DNA of 64,000 bases from Pseudisothecium myosuroides (lineage: Eukaryota; Streptophyta; Bryopsida; Hypnales; Lembophyllaceae): the NCBI GenBank assembly GCA_951799445.1, contig OX637297.1, forward strand, positions 5,766,001 to 5,830,000, read 5' to 3'. The notes under the pieces are model-generated. The model had not been told where the DNA came from, did no database searches, and was given only the letters and a program-made list of their open reading frames with translations. Below, piece by piece: positions 1-10,149 of the stretch (the stretch's first letter is position 1; every line of letters starts with the position of its first letter). The translations under genes were made by a program, and so were the position numbers.

Positions 1-39
1 TCTTAAATTAGCGATTTTTGGACCTCCTACCTTAGTTCA

Positions 40-300
40 GTGGTCGAGTCTAAACCCGCAGTCGTCCCGGACGTGGGACCCGCAGTCGCCCTTGTATGTG
101 CGACCCGCAGTCACCCGGATGTGGGACCCGCAGTCGCCTTGAACCCTGGGACCCGCAGTCGTCCACGGATTTGGTACCCGCAGTTGCCCAGTGTTTTTTA
201 CCCACGGTCGCCCTCAATTTCAAACCCGCGGTCGCCTTCATTTTAAAAGCCACAGTCACCCAGGCAGCACCCGCACGCGCCCTGACCCAAAGTCGCCCTT
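40..300. repeat. Minisatellite built on an ACCCGCAGTCGCC core
   Basis: A short motif, ACCCGCAGTCGCC with small variants, recurs about ten times with irregular spacers of roughly 12-20 bases. The small ORFs read through here on both strands have repeat-driven composition (R, P, S) and are not credible genes. Confidence 0.7.
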
Positions 301-1301
301 CATGACGTGGACATGGCAATCTTGGGAGCCAGCCACGTAAGACAATTTTTTACCGAGGGGTAAAAAAAACCAAAACCCTAAAACCTTACTCGATGACTTT
401 GTCGCCCACACTTGATATTTGTCATATGCGACATTGGACGTCAGACGAACAACACGACGACCAAACCCCAAAACATGTCAGACAAGACAACCATGGTCTT
501 CAGCTACAGCCAATTGCTATCTATGTCACAAATCCATTATTTAAAAAAGCAAGAACTAGTAAAGTAGGTCATGAGGTAGAAAACATCAAAGTCACAGCAA
601 GTAACTAACTCAAATCACAACACACAAGCAAAAAGGACCTTTGCCATTCTTAAGAAGATCAAGAGTCGTCACATAAATGCTCCGCACCAAAGCAAATTGC
701 AAAAGCCAATGCTCAAACAATGTGAGACAATGTGAGCGGGCGCCTATTTCATGCTCACAAAACTGGGGGGAAAAGGATTTCAAAAAAATCATAATGGGGT
801 AGTTGGCTAACTACTTGCCATAGTGGTGGCATGATTTTAATTTAAAGCCATACCCATAGTGGGTGGTGTGGGTGGTATCCATACCATAAGGCCTGATTAC
901 ACCTATTTGGCCAACCCATAATAGGTTTAGTGTTAAACTGGGCCATTGCAAAATTAAATTAATGCATAGGTTTACAAATCTATGGAGTGAATTCTCATAG
1001 AAAAAAGTCCCCTATTCCAAATTAAATAGTGAAAGCATGTGTAAATAATAGAAGTCCTACTCCATAAAATAATTAGAGAGCTAAAATTCAGAGATTAAAA
1101 ATTAAAATTAAAATCAAAAGTGGATACATGTGCAAAGATATGACAATTAGGGCTTACAAATAAACAAAGGGATTATGATTTTAAACAAAACTTTTAATAA
1201 CCATTTTTCAAAGGCAAAAGGACCTAGCTTGCCTTCACTTGGCAATTTTTAATGTCCACAAATTGGGATAGTTTTAAAAACTATCACATGATTAATTGCC
1301 A

Positions 1302-1333
<32 letters not shown>

Positions 1334-1835
1334 GACCGTACCAACGTGTGCGATACTCGTGATTGTGATTTGCTAAGGTCGGGCACAGAATTTATGTATC
1401 TACGTAACTATTGATTACAAAGGAGTGCATGTTACTAAACTCAAGAAACCAATGCAGTGATGCGCAAAACAGAAGGCGCAACAATCGGCGGGAAAAAACA
1501 AATTCCACAATCAACAACGTGGAGAGGAGGGATAAGAGAACCTTGAAGAATCAAATGCCTGGACTGAGAGATGAATGCAACACACACCAAGGTGGAGCAC
1601 TTTGGGCTAGAAGGCCAAAAGAATTGGAGGAAGTTTTAAACGCCCACTTCATGCACGCAAATTTCAAGGGGTTTTGGGTTGACTCTTAAGCTTTCTAAAT
1701 TCCGAATTATTTCTTGATTATGCTGACAAAGTGACTAGCAGACCTATTTTCAGGAGAATAAGTGAGCGGAAAAGGAAGCATCGCTGCCAACGACTACTTT
1801 ATTTTAAAAAGAGACTAGCTTTTGGGGGGGGGAAT
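301..1835. other. AT-rich intergenic DNA with an (AAG)n microsatellite
   Basis: No gene is supported here. An (AAG) microsatellite of about ten units lies at 1302-1331. The 92-codon ORF at 1411-1689 has no recognisable motif and no supporting context, so it is left out. Confidence 0.5.
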
Positions 1836-2225
1836 GGTATTAACTTTTTGGAAATTGCTCTTCAAGTTCAGTTTTAGCATCTCAAATCACCCTTCGAATA
1901 TGAATGACCAAAAATTGATTCCTTCACAATAAACCAAACAAAAAGCTAACGTCTTTTCATTTTTCAGGGGTATTAACTTTTTGGATTATTTTCTTCTAGC
2001 CCTATTTTAGCATCTCTAATCTCCATTCAAATACACATGACTAGAATTTGATTCCTTTTGGGTAAACCAAAAAAATAGCTAACGCTTGTCTGTTTAGGGG
2101 TATTAACTTCTTGGAATATTTTCTTCAAGCCCTGTTTTAGAATCTGAAATCTAATTTCGATTATGAATGATTAGATTTTGATTCTTTTTGAGTAAAACAA
2201 AATTCTAATTTCTAATAACATACGG
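1836..2225. repeat. Three-unit tandem repeat of about 131 bp
   Basis: Units begin with GGTATTAACTT at 1836, 1969 and 2099 (spacing 133 and 130 bp). Each continues through a recognisable GTTTTAGCATCT segment and a TTTGATTC segment. The copies are clearly diverged, so the array is old. The stretch from 2226 to 3003 is AT-rich with nothing recognisable. Confidence 0.7.
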
Positions 2226-3003
2226 TAGCATTAGATTTGTTAAAAAATAATTCAAAATGTATTTGAATATGGCAACTACTAAAATTTTCTGGAAATATAG
2301 CATGGTGTAGTGAATACTGTAGAAAATATTAATGAAATTAATCTTAAGTGTAAAAAAATGACCAAAGCTGTTAATACCAGTAAAACCTCAAGTACTAATA
2401 TAGCCCTAAACTAGTGTGCCCTGTGCCATTGCTACAGTCAAAACAAAAGTAAAAAGGCCTAATTTGTTAAAATGAGACAAGTCACAAGTTGGGGTCTCAT
2501 TTTAATTCCTTCTATATTTAGAGTTAATTTAGTATTCATTAAATTGAGACTCAGAAATGGCAAAATACTATTTTGTATATTTTGCTCATACTAAACCAAC
2601 TAACCAAGTAGCAAGAACCCGCTTTGAACATTTAGTTTTTTTTTAAAATTATAAATATAAAAATATAATAGACCAACAAGCTTGAAAGTAGGACACTTCT
2701 TCAAACTATACTTGCTTATGTAGAAACAATAAATAATGTACACACTTGTGTTATCAAACATTCCACATATAATGCATTATTTAGAACAAAAAAAAATATT
2801 CAATTGGAGGAAAGCAAAAATAAATTACATAGAATGCAATAAAAAATAAAATAATACATACTCTTAATAGAAACCAAACATGGTTACATGACGATAATAT
2901 TCTCGACTTTAAACTGCACAACATAAAACTGAAAACATCTTAATACATCTAAATGCAAAAGCGCATTCTACTTGAACACCAAGAATAATAATAAATTAAC
3001 AAA

Positions 3004-5872
3004 CTATCTAAATTCTTCCTCCTCTTCTGTCGAAGACGCATCGTTGTTAGATTTAGCCAAAATTGCCGCCACTAATGATTAGATAATGTTGAACTGTGCT
3101 TTGGGATTTTTGACATCTGGAAGAACTTAAGGTTGATCATCAAGAGCTCTTTTCCCACGTGCCTTGAAAGCCGTCATGATAACGCTTGTCCTCGACCAGA
3201 TTGGTAATTTAGGTGTGTCCTTGACCCACACATTCCCTGCTTTTGTGTCCCATCCATCATATGTTTTAGGATCAGGACAATGTTTATCAGCCAGCTTCCA
3301 ATATTGGATCCGTATCAAATTAAGATGCCCTGGATCCAGACTTGGATTTGTTAGCGCTTTGCCAAGCCAAAATGGCTTTGGGTCACTACGATGAGGGCGC
3401 ACGATGACAAAATAACCAACAAATACATCACGAGCGACACGAAACAAAGGACGTGGGTGATCACGCCTTTGCCCTACAAAGGGTGGATCCTGCGCAAACT
3501 CTTCTTGCACTACGCCATCTTCTCCCATTGTATCTTCCCGCTTATCGATGATTCTAGAAGCCGGCCAAAATCCATCCTCCAACACCTCACGTGCAACAAG
3601 AAGTGCATCCAGAGCGGTTCTCACACCTTTCCAATAACTCCTTATAGACTCATTCTTCCTCCTAAACTCTCCAGATTGGTCGTTGTCCGCCATATTACTC
3701 TAGTGCGCAATAAAACTGTTTAAACCCTTCTTGACATCATCAAGCTTGTTCATATGATGCGGAGGCAGAGGTTGCGGAACACCGCTTGGCACCTTGGGGT
3801 GAGCGTCTTCAGTCTCAGACCACAAGCGAATTCCTTTGCCGCCCTCTAGCAGCCAATTCCTGTCAGTACAAAGATGCTTATACTCCATCAATGGCCATCC
3901 ACTTGAATCCTTGTAGAACTTAAACTGCTGGGCCGAAGAATGACCTTCCAAAAAGTCCCCACCTTTGCCCAAATAGCCTTCCACAAAATCCTTGAAATCA
4001 TGAACTTCTTCAATGAAGTGAGGAATGACAGGATGGGTTACACAGTCCATGAAGGATTTCATGAGCCTTGGAATAGTCTGGTAGTTATTCATCTTCAATA
4101 TAGTGCTCCATCGACCAAATAGAGCATCAATGTCTTCGTGAGTGTGTTCAACAATGAAGAAGTTAATGTACATCTCCCGAAAAATGCCCTTCAAAACAAG
4201 AAGAGAGCAAAAAGCAAAAACCCATCGGTTCTTGTTGTCGCTTGCTGCATTGTTGAGCTGTAGAGTCAATATAGGGGGCAGGGGTTAAGCAGGGATCGGC
4301 TCTGGTGGAGGAGGAAGAAGGGAGTCCAAGCACATCTCCAAGCCTCCCAACACAGCCTTTGTCAATGCGGATTGGTTTTCCTTGAAGGCAGGGAATTGGC
4401 GCAATGAATTCTTTGGCAGCCCTTCAAGATCACGCAACAGCCTAACAATGGATCCAATGGTGTGATTTGAGTCTATTGGAAAAGTCTCTAGGTTGTAATG
4501 CGCATACCAAGCATTGCCATAACTATGGGCAATCATGCCCGTAATAGTAGCTGGCATTTTGGTGAAAGAATCCGTCACCTTGGTCTTGTGAGAGAAATGT
4601 GGAGAAGCAGTCTTGGAGTGATCCATTTTATCATGGATAATGGTGAGCATCTTCTCAAGGTATTTCTCTGAAATATGACGATTTGCATAATAGAGCTCTA
4701 TGTGAGCCCTTTGCCCTGCAAGGTAAGCTTACAAAATTCTCCCCCACTTGTCTTGCGAGCTTGAAAGCAATGTGCAGGCGTTCCTTAGTTGTCTATACTG
4801 ATCGCACAGATTACACCTCGAAAAATTATCCCTAGGAGCCTTCGTAGCATAGTTTGGAAAAGAAGCACGCCTGTTGTTACTCAAGCCACCAGAAGAAACG
4901 GGCGGCATTGGCCTCACTAAATTTTGGTAATTGGTCGCTCCAATGAAAAGCTGACAGCAACACCATTGCAAGGACTTTCTCCCTAGTAATCAATGTTCTT
5001 GTTTTGTGTGGCATTTGGTTAGCTTCACTTACAACCAACACCCAAAGTGTGGCAGTAGCTTGTATAGTATGTGTATGGATTTTCTTGGATCTCAAATTCC
5101 CATGAGACTCCGCTTGCTTCCCAAATTTTGCCATGTGCTTGTACTTGTAGAAGGTAGCTTTTGAAATCCCGTGAATAGTCTACCAAGCGACAGAATACAA
5201 CTCCATCCTTTTCAAGGTCACCCAGTCCTTATCAGCATTGTCTGTATGTATCTGCCTATGCACTTCAAGATTACACTTCTTACGGGCATAAAATCCATCG
5301 TTTGCATGTAGCTGAGAACGTATGGCTTGAATTTCCCGATGGGAAAAAGGTTGCAGGCAGTTATTCTCACAACATGATTTTGTAGACACTTCAAGGATTT
5401 CTTGTGGAGTAAGAAGAGATTCTTTCTTTGGAGGGAGGCCAACTTCAACTAGCCCTCGAGAGCTCTCATAAGAACGCACCCCAACATGAACTCGACAGTT
5501 CAAGGCACTTACAGCCACATTGTAAATTTGTATCTACTGATGGTCATATAGACTGGCATTGTTCAAAAACACCCTTTTAATGTCCCAAGAGTGCATTGAC
5601 CGCATCCAAGCTAATGGGACCTCTGCCTCGTACAAAGATTCCGTAATCTGAATGGCAACTCGATCGTCACAAAGCGGCCGACCGTCCATGTCAATGACGA
5701 GGTCTGCGTCAACGCTTTAACAAACACCGTTTGCGATGTCATCCCCCGCTTTGTTTCTGAGGGTGACTCCCATTATGTTCCACAAGGAACGAGGAATACC
5801 GTCACAAACAATGACTCTCGGAGGCAGAACAGGAACAGGGTTTTCAAATTCTTTAGGCCCATGAATATCCAT
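3004..5872 (-). pseudogene. Decayed DUF7869-type (transposase-like) gene, copy 1
   Basis: Minus-strand gene of about 950 codons, starting at the ATG at 5872 (MDIHGPKEF) and readable to a stop at 3004-3006. Order of segments: an N-terminal region with a Cys cluster (CCENNCLQPF); a CxxC motif (FSRCNLC) with GQRAHIELYY; HDKMDHSKT; LQLNNAASDNKNRW; THEDIDALFGRWS; and a C-terminal FVIVRPHRSDPKPFWLGKAL domain. The GHTHEDID and LxxDN signatures are typical of DUF7869 proteins, which look like DDE/RNase H-fold transposases (family name recalled, not searched). Most breaks are in-frame nonsense codons (near 5720, 5537, 5180, 4730, 4280, 3700, 3129 and 3080), with a frameshift near 4930. The second Asp of the DDE-like set appears as Asn (LQLNN). 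A diverged homologue lies at 21,405-32,660. Confidence 0.75.
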
Positions 5873-6524
5873 TCTATAATAAGACAGAAGACACAAATGA
5901 AAGTTATTGTTGATTTGAGTATAACAAAATATAATTACAGCACTATCATAAATCACAAGTAAAAATAAATATTAAAATGACTCTCGTCAAGCCGATAGTA
6001 ATTGAAAGAACAATTATCACTGTCCTCAACTTTAGCCACAAGCTCTTTCTAATGTAGACTATCAATCCTCAAAACAAAGAAGCAACCACATGTAAAAATT
6101 AATGATAACCAGAATAAACTATTATATTGTACTACAGAACATAAAACTATCAAGTGCACTTACTATACTCGAATCAAGAATACACTTCTCTCTAGTTGTA
6201 AGATACTGTATTTAAAGTACGGTCGACATAAGGTTAAGAACACGCAGGCAAAGCCTGACGTTGGTGCTTTATTTTTGAGATAGTATACTCGACTTGAAGA
6301 TAAAGGGTTCACCAATAGTATAAGGAAAGGAAGAACCGTGATAGGAAATAAAATGTCACCCCGACAGCTACTAAATCAAGACTTTCAATCTATAGTCGAC
6401 TCGACTGTAGGCAAGTAAATTATTATTGACATGACTCTGGACTTTGAAGAGCTTTCCAATATTGTCGACACGAGTATAGACTCTTGTTACATCTTAAGTA
6501 TCCTCAGATACAATTTTATCATTC
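5873..6524. other. AT-rich flank with clustered GTCGAC / TATACTCGA motifs
   Basis: No gene is visible. Five related short motifs (TATACTCGA or GTCGAC cores) sit at about 6165, 6219, 6281, 6391 and 6461. They could be subterminal sites of the element that carried the DUF7869 copy at 3004-5872, but no terminal inverted repeat was found. Confidence 0.35.
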
Positions 6525-6755
6525 TGTCGCAGTGTAAATTTTTGGTTTTTCTAAGTTACCTAAAACTTGGAACGGAAACCATAAACAGGGATCCGGATTC
6601 GAGTAGGAGATAATGAAAAACTAAAAATTAGCTACGGAACGGAAGTAGTGGACGATCTGGATTCGATCGGAATCTAACTCAAATCTGAATTGGAACGGAT
6701 CCAATTTGGAGCGGATTAGGTCAGGACCGGATTTGGTCATGCTGACAGATCAGAC

Positions 6756-6764
6756 TATAAATAG
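6756..6764 (+). promoter_or_regulatory. Upstream LTR TATA box (TATAAATAG)
   Basis: TATAAATAG lies about 230 bases into the LTR and about 290 bases upstream of the conserved LTR-ORF ATG. The same box, in the context GACTATAAATAG, recurs at about 12546, 22640 and 55135 in sister LTRs. The pyrimidine-rich CCACTCTTTTTC 30 bases downstream is a plausible start region. Function is inferred from position and conservation. Confidence 0.6.
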
Positions 6765-7046
6765 GCTGACCAGTCTAGTTGCCACTCTTTTTCAAACTCT
6801 GTTTGCTGGAGGCGTTTCTCTGCGTGTATTTAGCTCTCTTCCCCAGAACTTTGTTTTCCTATGTCGTGAATGTGACTGGAAGCGTGTTAGTGTGTTAGTG
6901 AACAGGCGTGCGCAGTGCGTTAGTGTGTGCTGCAGAGTTAGTGATATTCTGGTTGAGATCGGAAGAGTGAAGGTGAGGAACGGGACGTGCGGCTAGGAGA
7001 GAGAAAGGTAGTCTCGGGGAGAATCGGGTTAGTACAGCGCGTGTCC

Positions 7047-8693
7047 ATGCCTCAGCTCTACAAGTGCAGAGCAGGACCGTCTAGCTCCTCCGCAGCAGTA
7101 GTGAAGCTACGGAAGGTAAGTCTGGTCATTCCCTCCACTGAGGAGGAGTAGGCCAACCTCATGGAGGATCTCGCCACGATGGGTTGTCAAGGGTTGTTAG
7201 ACAAACCCTGGGGATTTAGAGAGGAGCGGATGGTGAGAGAATTGTTAGGGAAATTGTCGAATCAGTTCGACAATACCATCCGCGGAATTCCGGGCAGTTG
7301 GACGGAAGAGATGTGGAGGTCAGTATACGACTTCCGGGTGGGAGGCTTAGGGATGGCCAGCCGGAAGGACAAATACAACCGGGGGAAGTTCCGGAGTACC
7401 GCAGACTCGAAGGACGGGCATGCGGTCTTGGATTGTTTGGACGACCGGCATCGCAACCTTCTCCAATTTTTGGTTCCGATCATCCACCCGGAGAAACCGA
7501 CAAGGGTGACGATAGCCCTCGGGAACTTGATTTTTGGAGCCCTGAGCGGGGAATGGAAAGTGGACTGGGCTCGGATCTTTTCCGATCTGGTAGGCCATCT
7601 GGTTCCAAAGATTGGAAGGAGTAGGGCCACACCTGTGAGTCCCTACATCTTCCATCTTCACAAACACCACCAACTTCTCATTGACACGGAGGAGAAGGAG
7701 TGGAAGACTCAAAAGGTGCTCCTGAAGTATGGGGAATCGAAAACGGATGACAAGCAAGAGGACGGATCTGGTTCCAATGAAGAAGAAGAAGAGGAGGAGC
7801 TACACAAGCCACTGAATAAGCGGCAGAAGACAACGCCTCCTCACCAAAGAGGAACACCAACACCCCCGGGTGAGACTTCCAATCCTGGGAAAGGACCGGA
7901 AGTTGAAGGACCGGGTTTGGATGAATCGGACCCGAATGATCCATTCAACCAGTTGATCACCATCCTCTGCGGCGTGCGAGCGGATTGGGAGGTCAAGAAA
8001 AGGATTCTGACCCAGATCGGAGAGTTGGTGAATGCACCAGTGAATAGCCAACTTCTAGCAGTGGTGGCAGAATTCATCTCCAGCCCGAATGAGATCCGGA
8101 GGCAAGAAGCGGAGATTTGTCGACTTCAGGAGGAAGTCGATTCGTTGAAGGCAGAACTTTTCGCCTTCAAAGAGGACGTAACCGCCACTAGGGAGATGGC
8201 GGAAGTAACATGGAAGGTAGCGGAGCAGGTGAAGGCCACTTTTGGGGAGACCGGAGAGGCCGCCGCCAAGGCAAAGTTATTTGACGAGGGGGTGCTTAGA
8301 GATAAGAAGCTATCCAGAACCCGGTTGGTTCGGATTTTGATTGACTTCTCTGAGAAGGTAGAAGTGGTGATGGTGGAAGCACAAGATGCGGCAGACCGGA
8401 TGGAGGTGAGTAGTAGGAAGCTGACCGGATCCGTGTTCTCCAGGGAGATCCATCTGTCGGACCTCTCGCTACCGGAATCTTTTCCGGTTGGTGGCATCCA
8501 AAGGAAAGGAAAGGATCGGACCCCCCAGTCAAAGAAGAGTGGACGGAAACTCACGGCACCCATTAACTTAGATTTGTCGCTGGGGTTTGATGTCCTTGAA
8601 CATGAACATGGGGAGCGGAACCGGAACCTGGCGGAAGTTTTCCACCAGCTGGGAGTGGAAGAGCCCAAGAGTCCTACACTGAACCAGGGTTAG
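7047..8693 (+). CDS. LTR-encoded protein, element A 5' LTR copy (one early in-frame stop)
   Basis: The conserved start in sister copies is MPQLRKSRAG, equivalent to the ATG at 7047. Here a TAG at 7149-7151 interrupts the frame and 510 codons remain open from the ATG at 7161. The protein has a folded N-terminal third (about residues 1-180, with RNLLQFLVPIIHPEKPTRVT and LIFGALSGE), then a Glu-rich acidic tract with a Pro/Thr-rich segment, a long heptad-like region (about 290-370, EEVDSLKAELFAFKED), and a Ser/Pro-rich tail. The N-terminal part resembles the 'putative plant transposon protein' domain type (from memory, unverified). It is not gag, which lies downstream outside the LTR. Function is unknown; coiled-coil self-association is inferred. 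Confidence 0.7.
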
Positions 8694-8962
8694 GATCAAA
8701 GTATGGATCAAGCCCCGGATCAGAGTATTGACCAAGTTCTGGACTAGGATATGGACCTAGGAGTAGATCAAGGAGTAGATTAGAGTATGGTAGAATAGTT
8801 AGGATTTAGTTTTGTAAATATTTGTTAGGATGGACCGGACCGGATGTTGATCCGGTCTGTCTGGTTCGGATTGGATGTCTATCCGGTCTGACCGAATTGG
8901 ATGGGACCGAAAGTTCCGCGCAGACTTTGGGGGCCCTTTTTGTTGACTTTGTGTTTTAAAAG

Positions 8963-8994
8963 TATATATAAGTCAGTCTCTGCAAAGGAGACTG
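8963..8994 (+). promoter_or_regulatory. Second LTR TATA box (TATATATAAG) and adjoining hairpin
   Basis: TATATATAAG at 8963-8972 is followed at once by a 7-bp-stem hairpin (CAGTCTC...GAGACTG, 8974-8994). The pair is kept in sister LTRs near 18250, 30500 and, inverted, near 13640, with the TATA slightly varied. It lies downstream of the LTR ORF and about 1 kb before the LTR end. A natural reading is that this is the promoter for full-length genomic RNA, leaving the ORF in a very long U3. This is inference. Confidence 0.5.
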
Positions 8995-9427
8995 AGAGTC
9001 TTTTCACCTGAATCTTCTTGCGTATTTTATTTGTTTCTTGTTGTGCATCTTTCCCGAGTTTGGCATAGTTGTATGGTGAGGAGTTAGGAGGGCGCAAGTT
9101 GTTTTGGGAGTGATTTCTCCCCTTGATGTTACTGTTTTGCTCTTATGTACAAGTGAGTGGGTAGTGAAAGAGTTGGGAGTGGGTTTTCAGTTCCTCAGCA
9201 CTTCTACAGTTCAGGATTCCGGGCAAGAAAGCCGTTGTTAGGCTAGGCGGATAGGGAGGGATTCCTTAGTTGCGCTAGAGCTCCTGGGTGGGAAATCTAG
9301 TTGAGTGTCCGATCTCCTGTGAGGTCTCACTACCCTAGTTGGTAAACGGAAGAACTTTAGTTGATGTTGGAACGGACGGGTTCACTTGTAACCGCCTAAC
9401 TTCGCATGGAGGGAACTTGGCGTCAAG

Positions 9428-9440
9428 GTCGTTGTAGTAT
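9428..9440 (+). other. 13-nt match to the 5' end of plant tRNA-Asp
   Basis: GTCGTTGTAGTAT equals the first 13 bases of plant nuclear tRNA-Asp(GUC) as I recall it, the same tRNA used as primer at the PBS. It is conserved in the LTRs at 18712-18724, 30963-30975 and, inverted, 13181-13193. No B box or anticodon arm follows, so it is not a tRNA gene. Confidence 0.5.
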
Positions 9441-10010
9441 GAGAGGATCGTATGGGGGGTCTTTGTGTGACCTGCAATCCGGATTGCTATCCGGGTGGCT
9501 GTGAAAGATCAAACCGGATCCGAGTTAGTGTAGGCAGTAGCAGAATAGCAAAGTGGGTCTTTAGCCACTATAAATCACGGAAGGAGTGGCGGGCCTGCCA
9601 CTTTCAAAAGCAAGCGGCGATCCCTCTGATGGTGAAACAGAGGCTAAATCAAACCGGATTGGAGTAAGAGTACGTATGAGCGGACCGGAACGGATCGTTC
9701 CAGAGAAGTATCGGTTTTGGAAGTTAGAAGATCCTGGATTGTGGTAGTTTTACAGGACCGGATAGCTGGATAGAACGAAAAAGATAGAGAGAAGTCTGGT
9801 CATAGTTTTCTGTGTTTTGGTATTTCTGGTTTTAGAAGTAGGACCGGAAAGTGGAATTTGGATACTGACAGAGCTTAAGTTTGAAATAGAGCTAGATACT
9901 TCACAGAATCTCGTGGGTTTGATCTTTAGAGTCATTTTGTTATGCTTTAGAGTGATTTTTGGGAGTATAACAGGGAATTTGCTTACTCTGTACTGCGACA
10001 TACAAAAATT

Positions 10011-10028
10011 TGGCGCCGTTGCCGGGGA
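10011..10028 (+). other. Primer-binding site for tRNA-Asp
   Basis: TGGCGCCGTTGCCGGGGA is complementary to the 3' end of plant tRNA-Asp, including the CCA, and starts ten bases after the 5' LTR end. The same PBS type is well known in plant Athila-like Ty3/gypsy elements. Confidence 0.92.
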
Positions 10029-10149
10029 TTCTAAAGCTCTCAGTTTTATTTCTTTTATCTCTAGTAGCTAAGTCAGTAGTTGTTTTGTCTTTCGTTTTAT
10101 CTTTTTCGAATTGAGTTTTGGTTTTTGAAGAAAACTGGATTTCGTACTC

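Larger units (their letters stand above)
6525..10000 (+). repeat. 5' LTR of element A (3476 bp, TGTCGCAG...CTGCGACA)
   Basis: The LTR starts at TGTCGCAGTG and ends at TACTGCGACA, so its ends form a short inverted repeat (TGTCGCAGT/ACTGCGACA). The PBS follows ten bases later. The length is unusually large because the LTR contains a complete protein-coding ORF flanked by two TATA boxes. Related LTRs in the window are at 12317-19284, 12621-16105 (inverted), 22411-31535 (rearranged) and 54905-56113 (partner). Confidence 0.92.

Noticed and set aside
9428..9500. tRNA-Asp gene in the LTR
   Set aside because: Only the first 13 bases match; no D-loop completion, anticodon stem, B box or acceptor complement follows.
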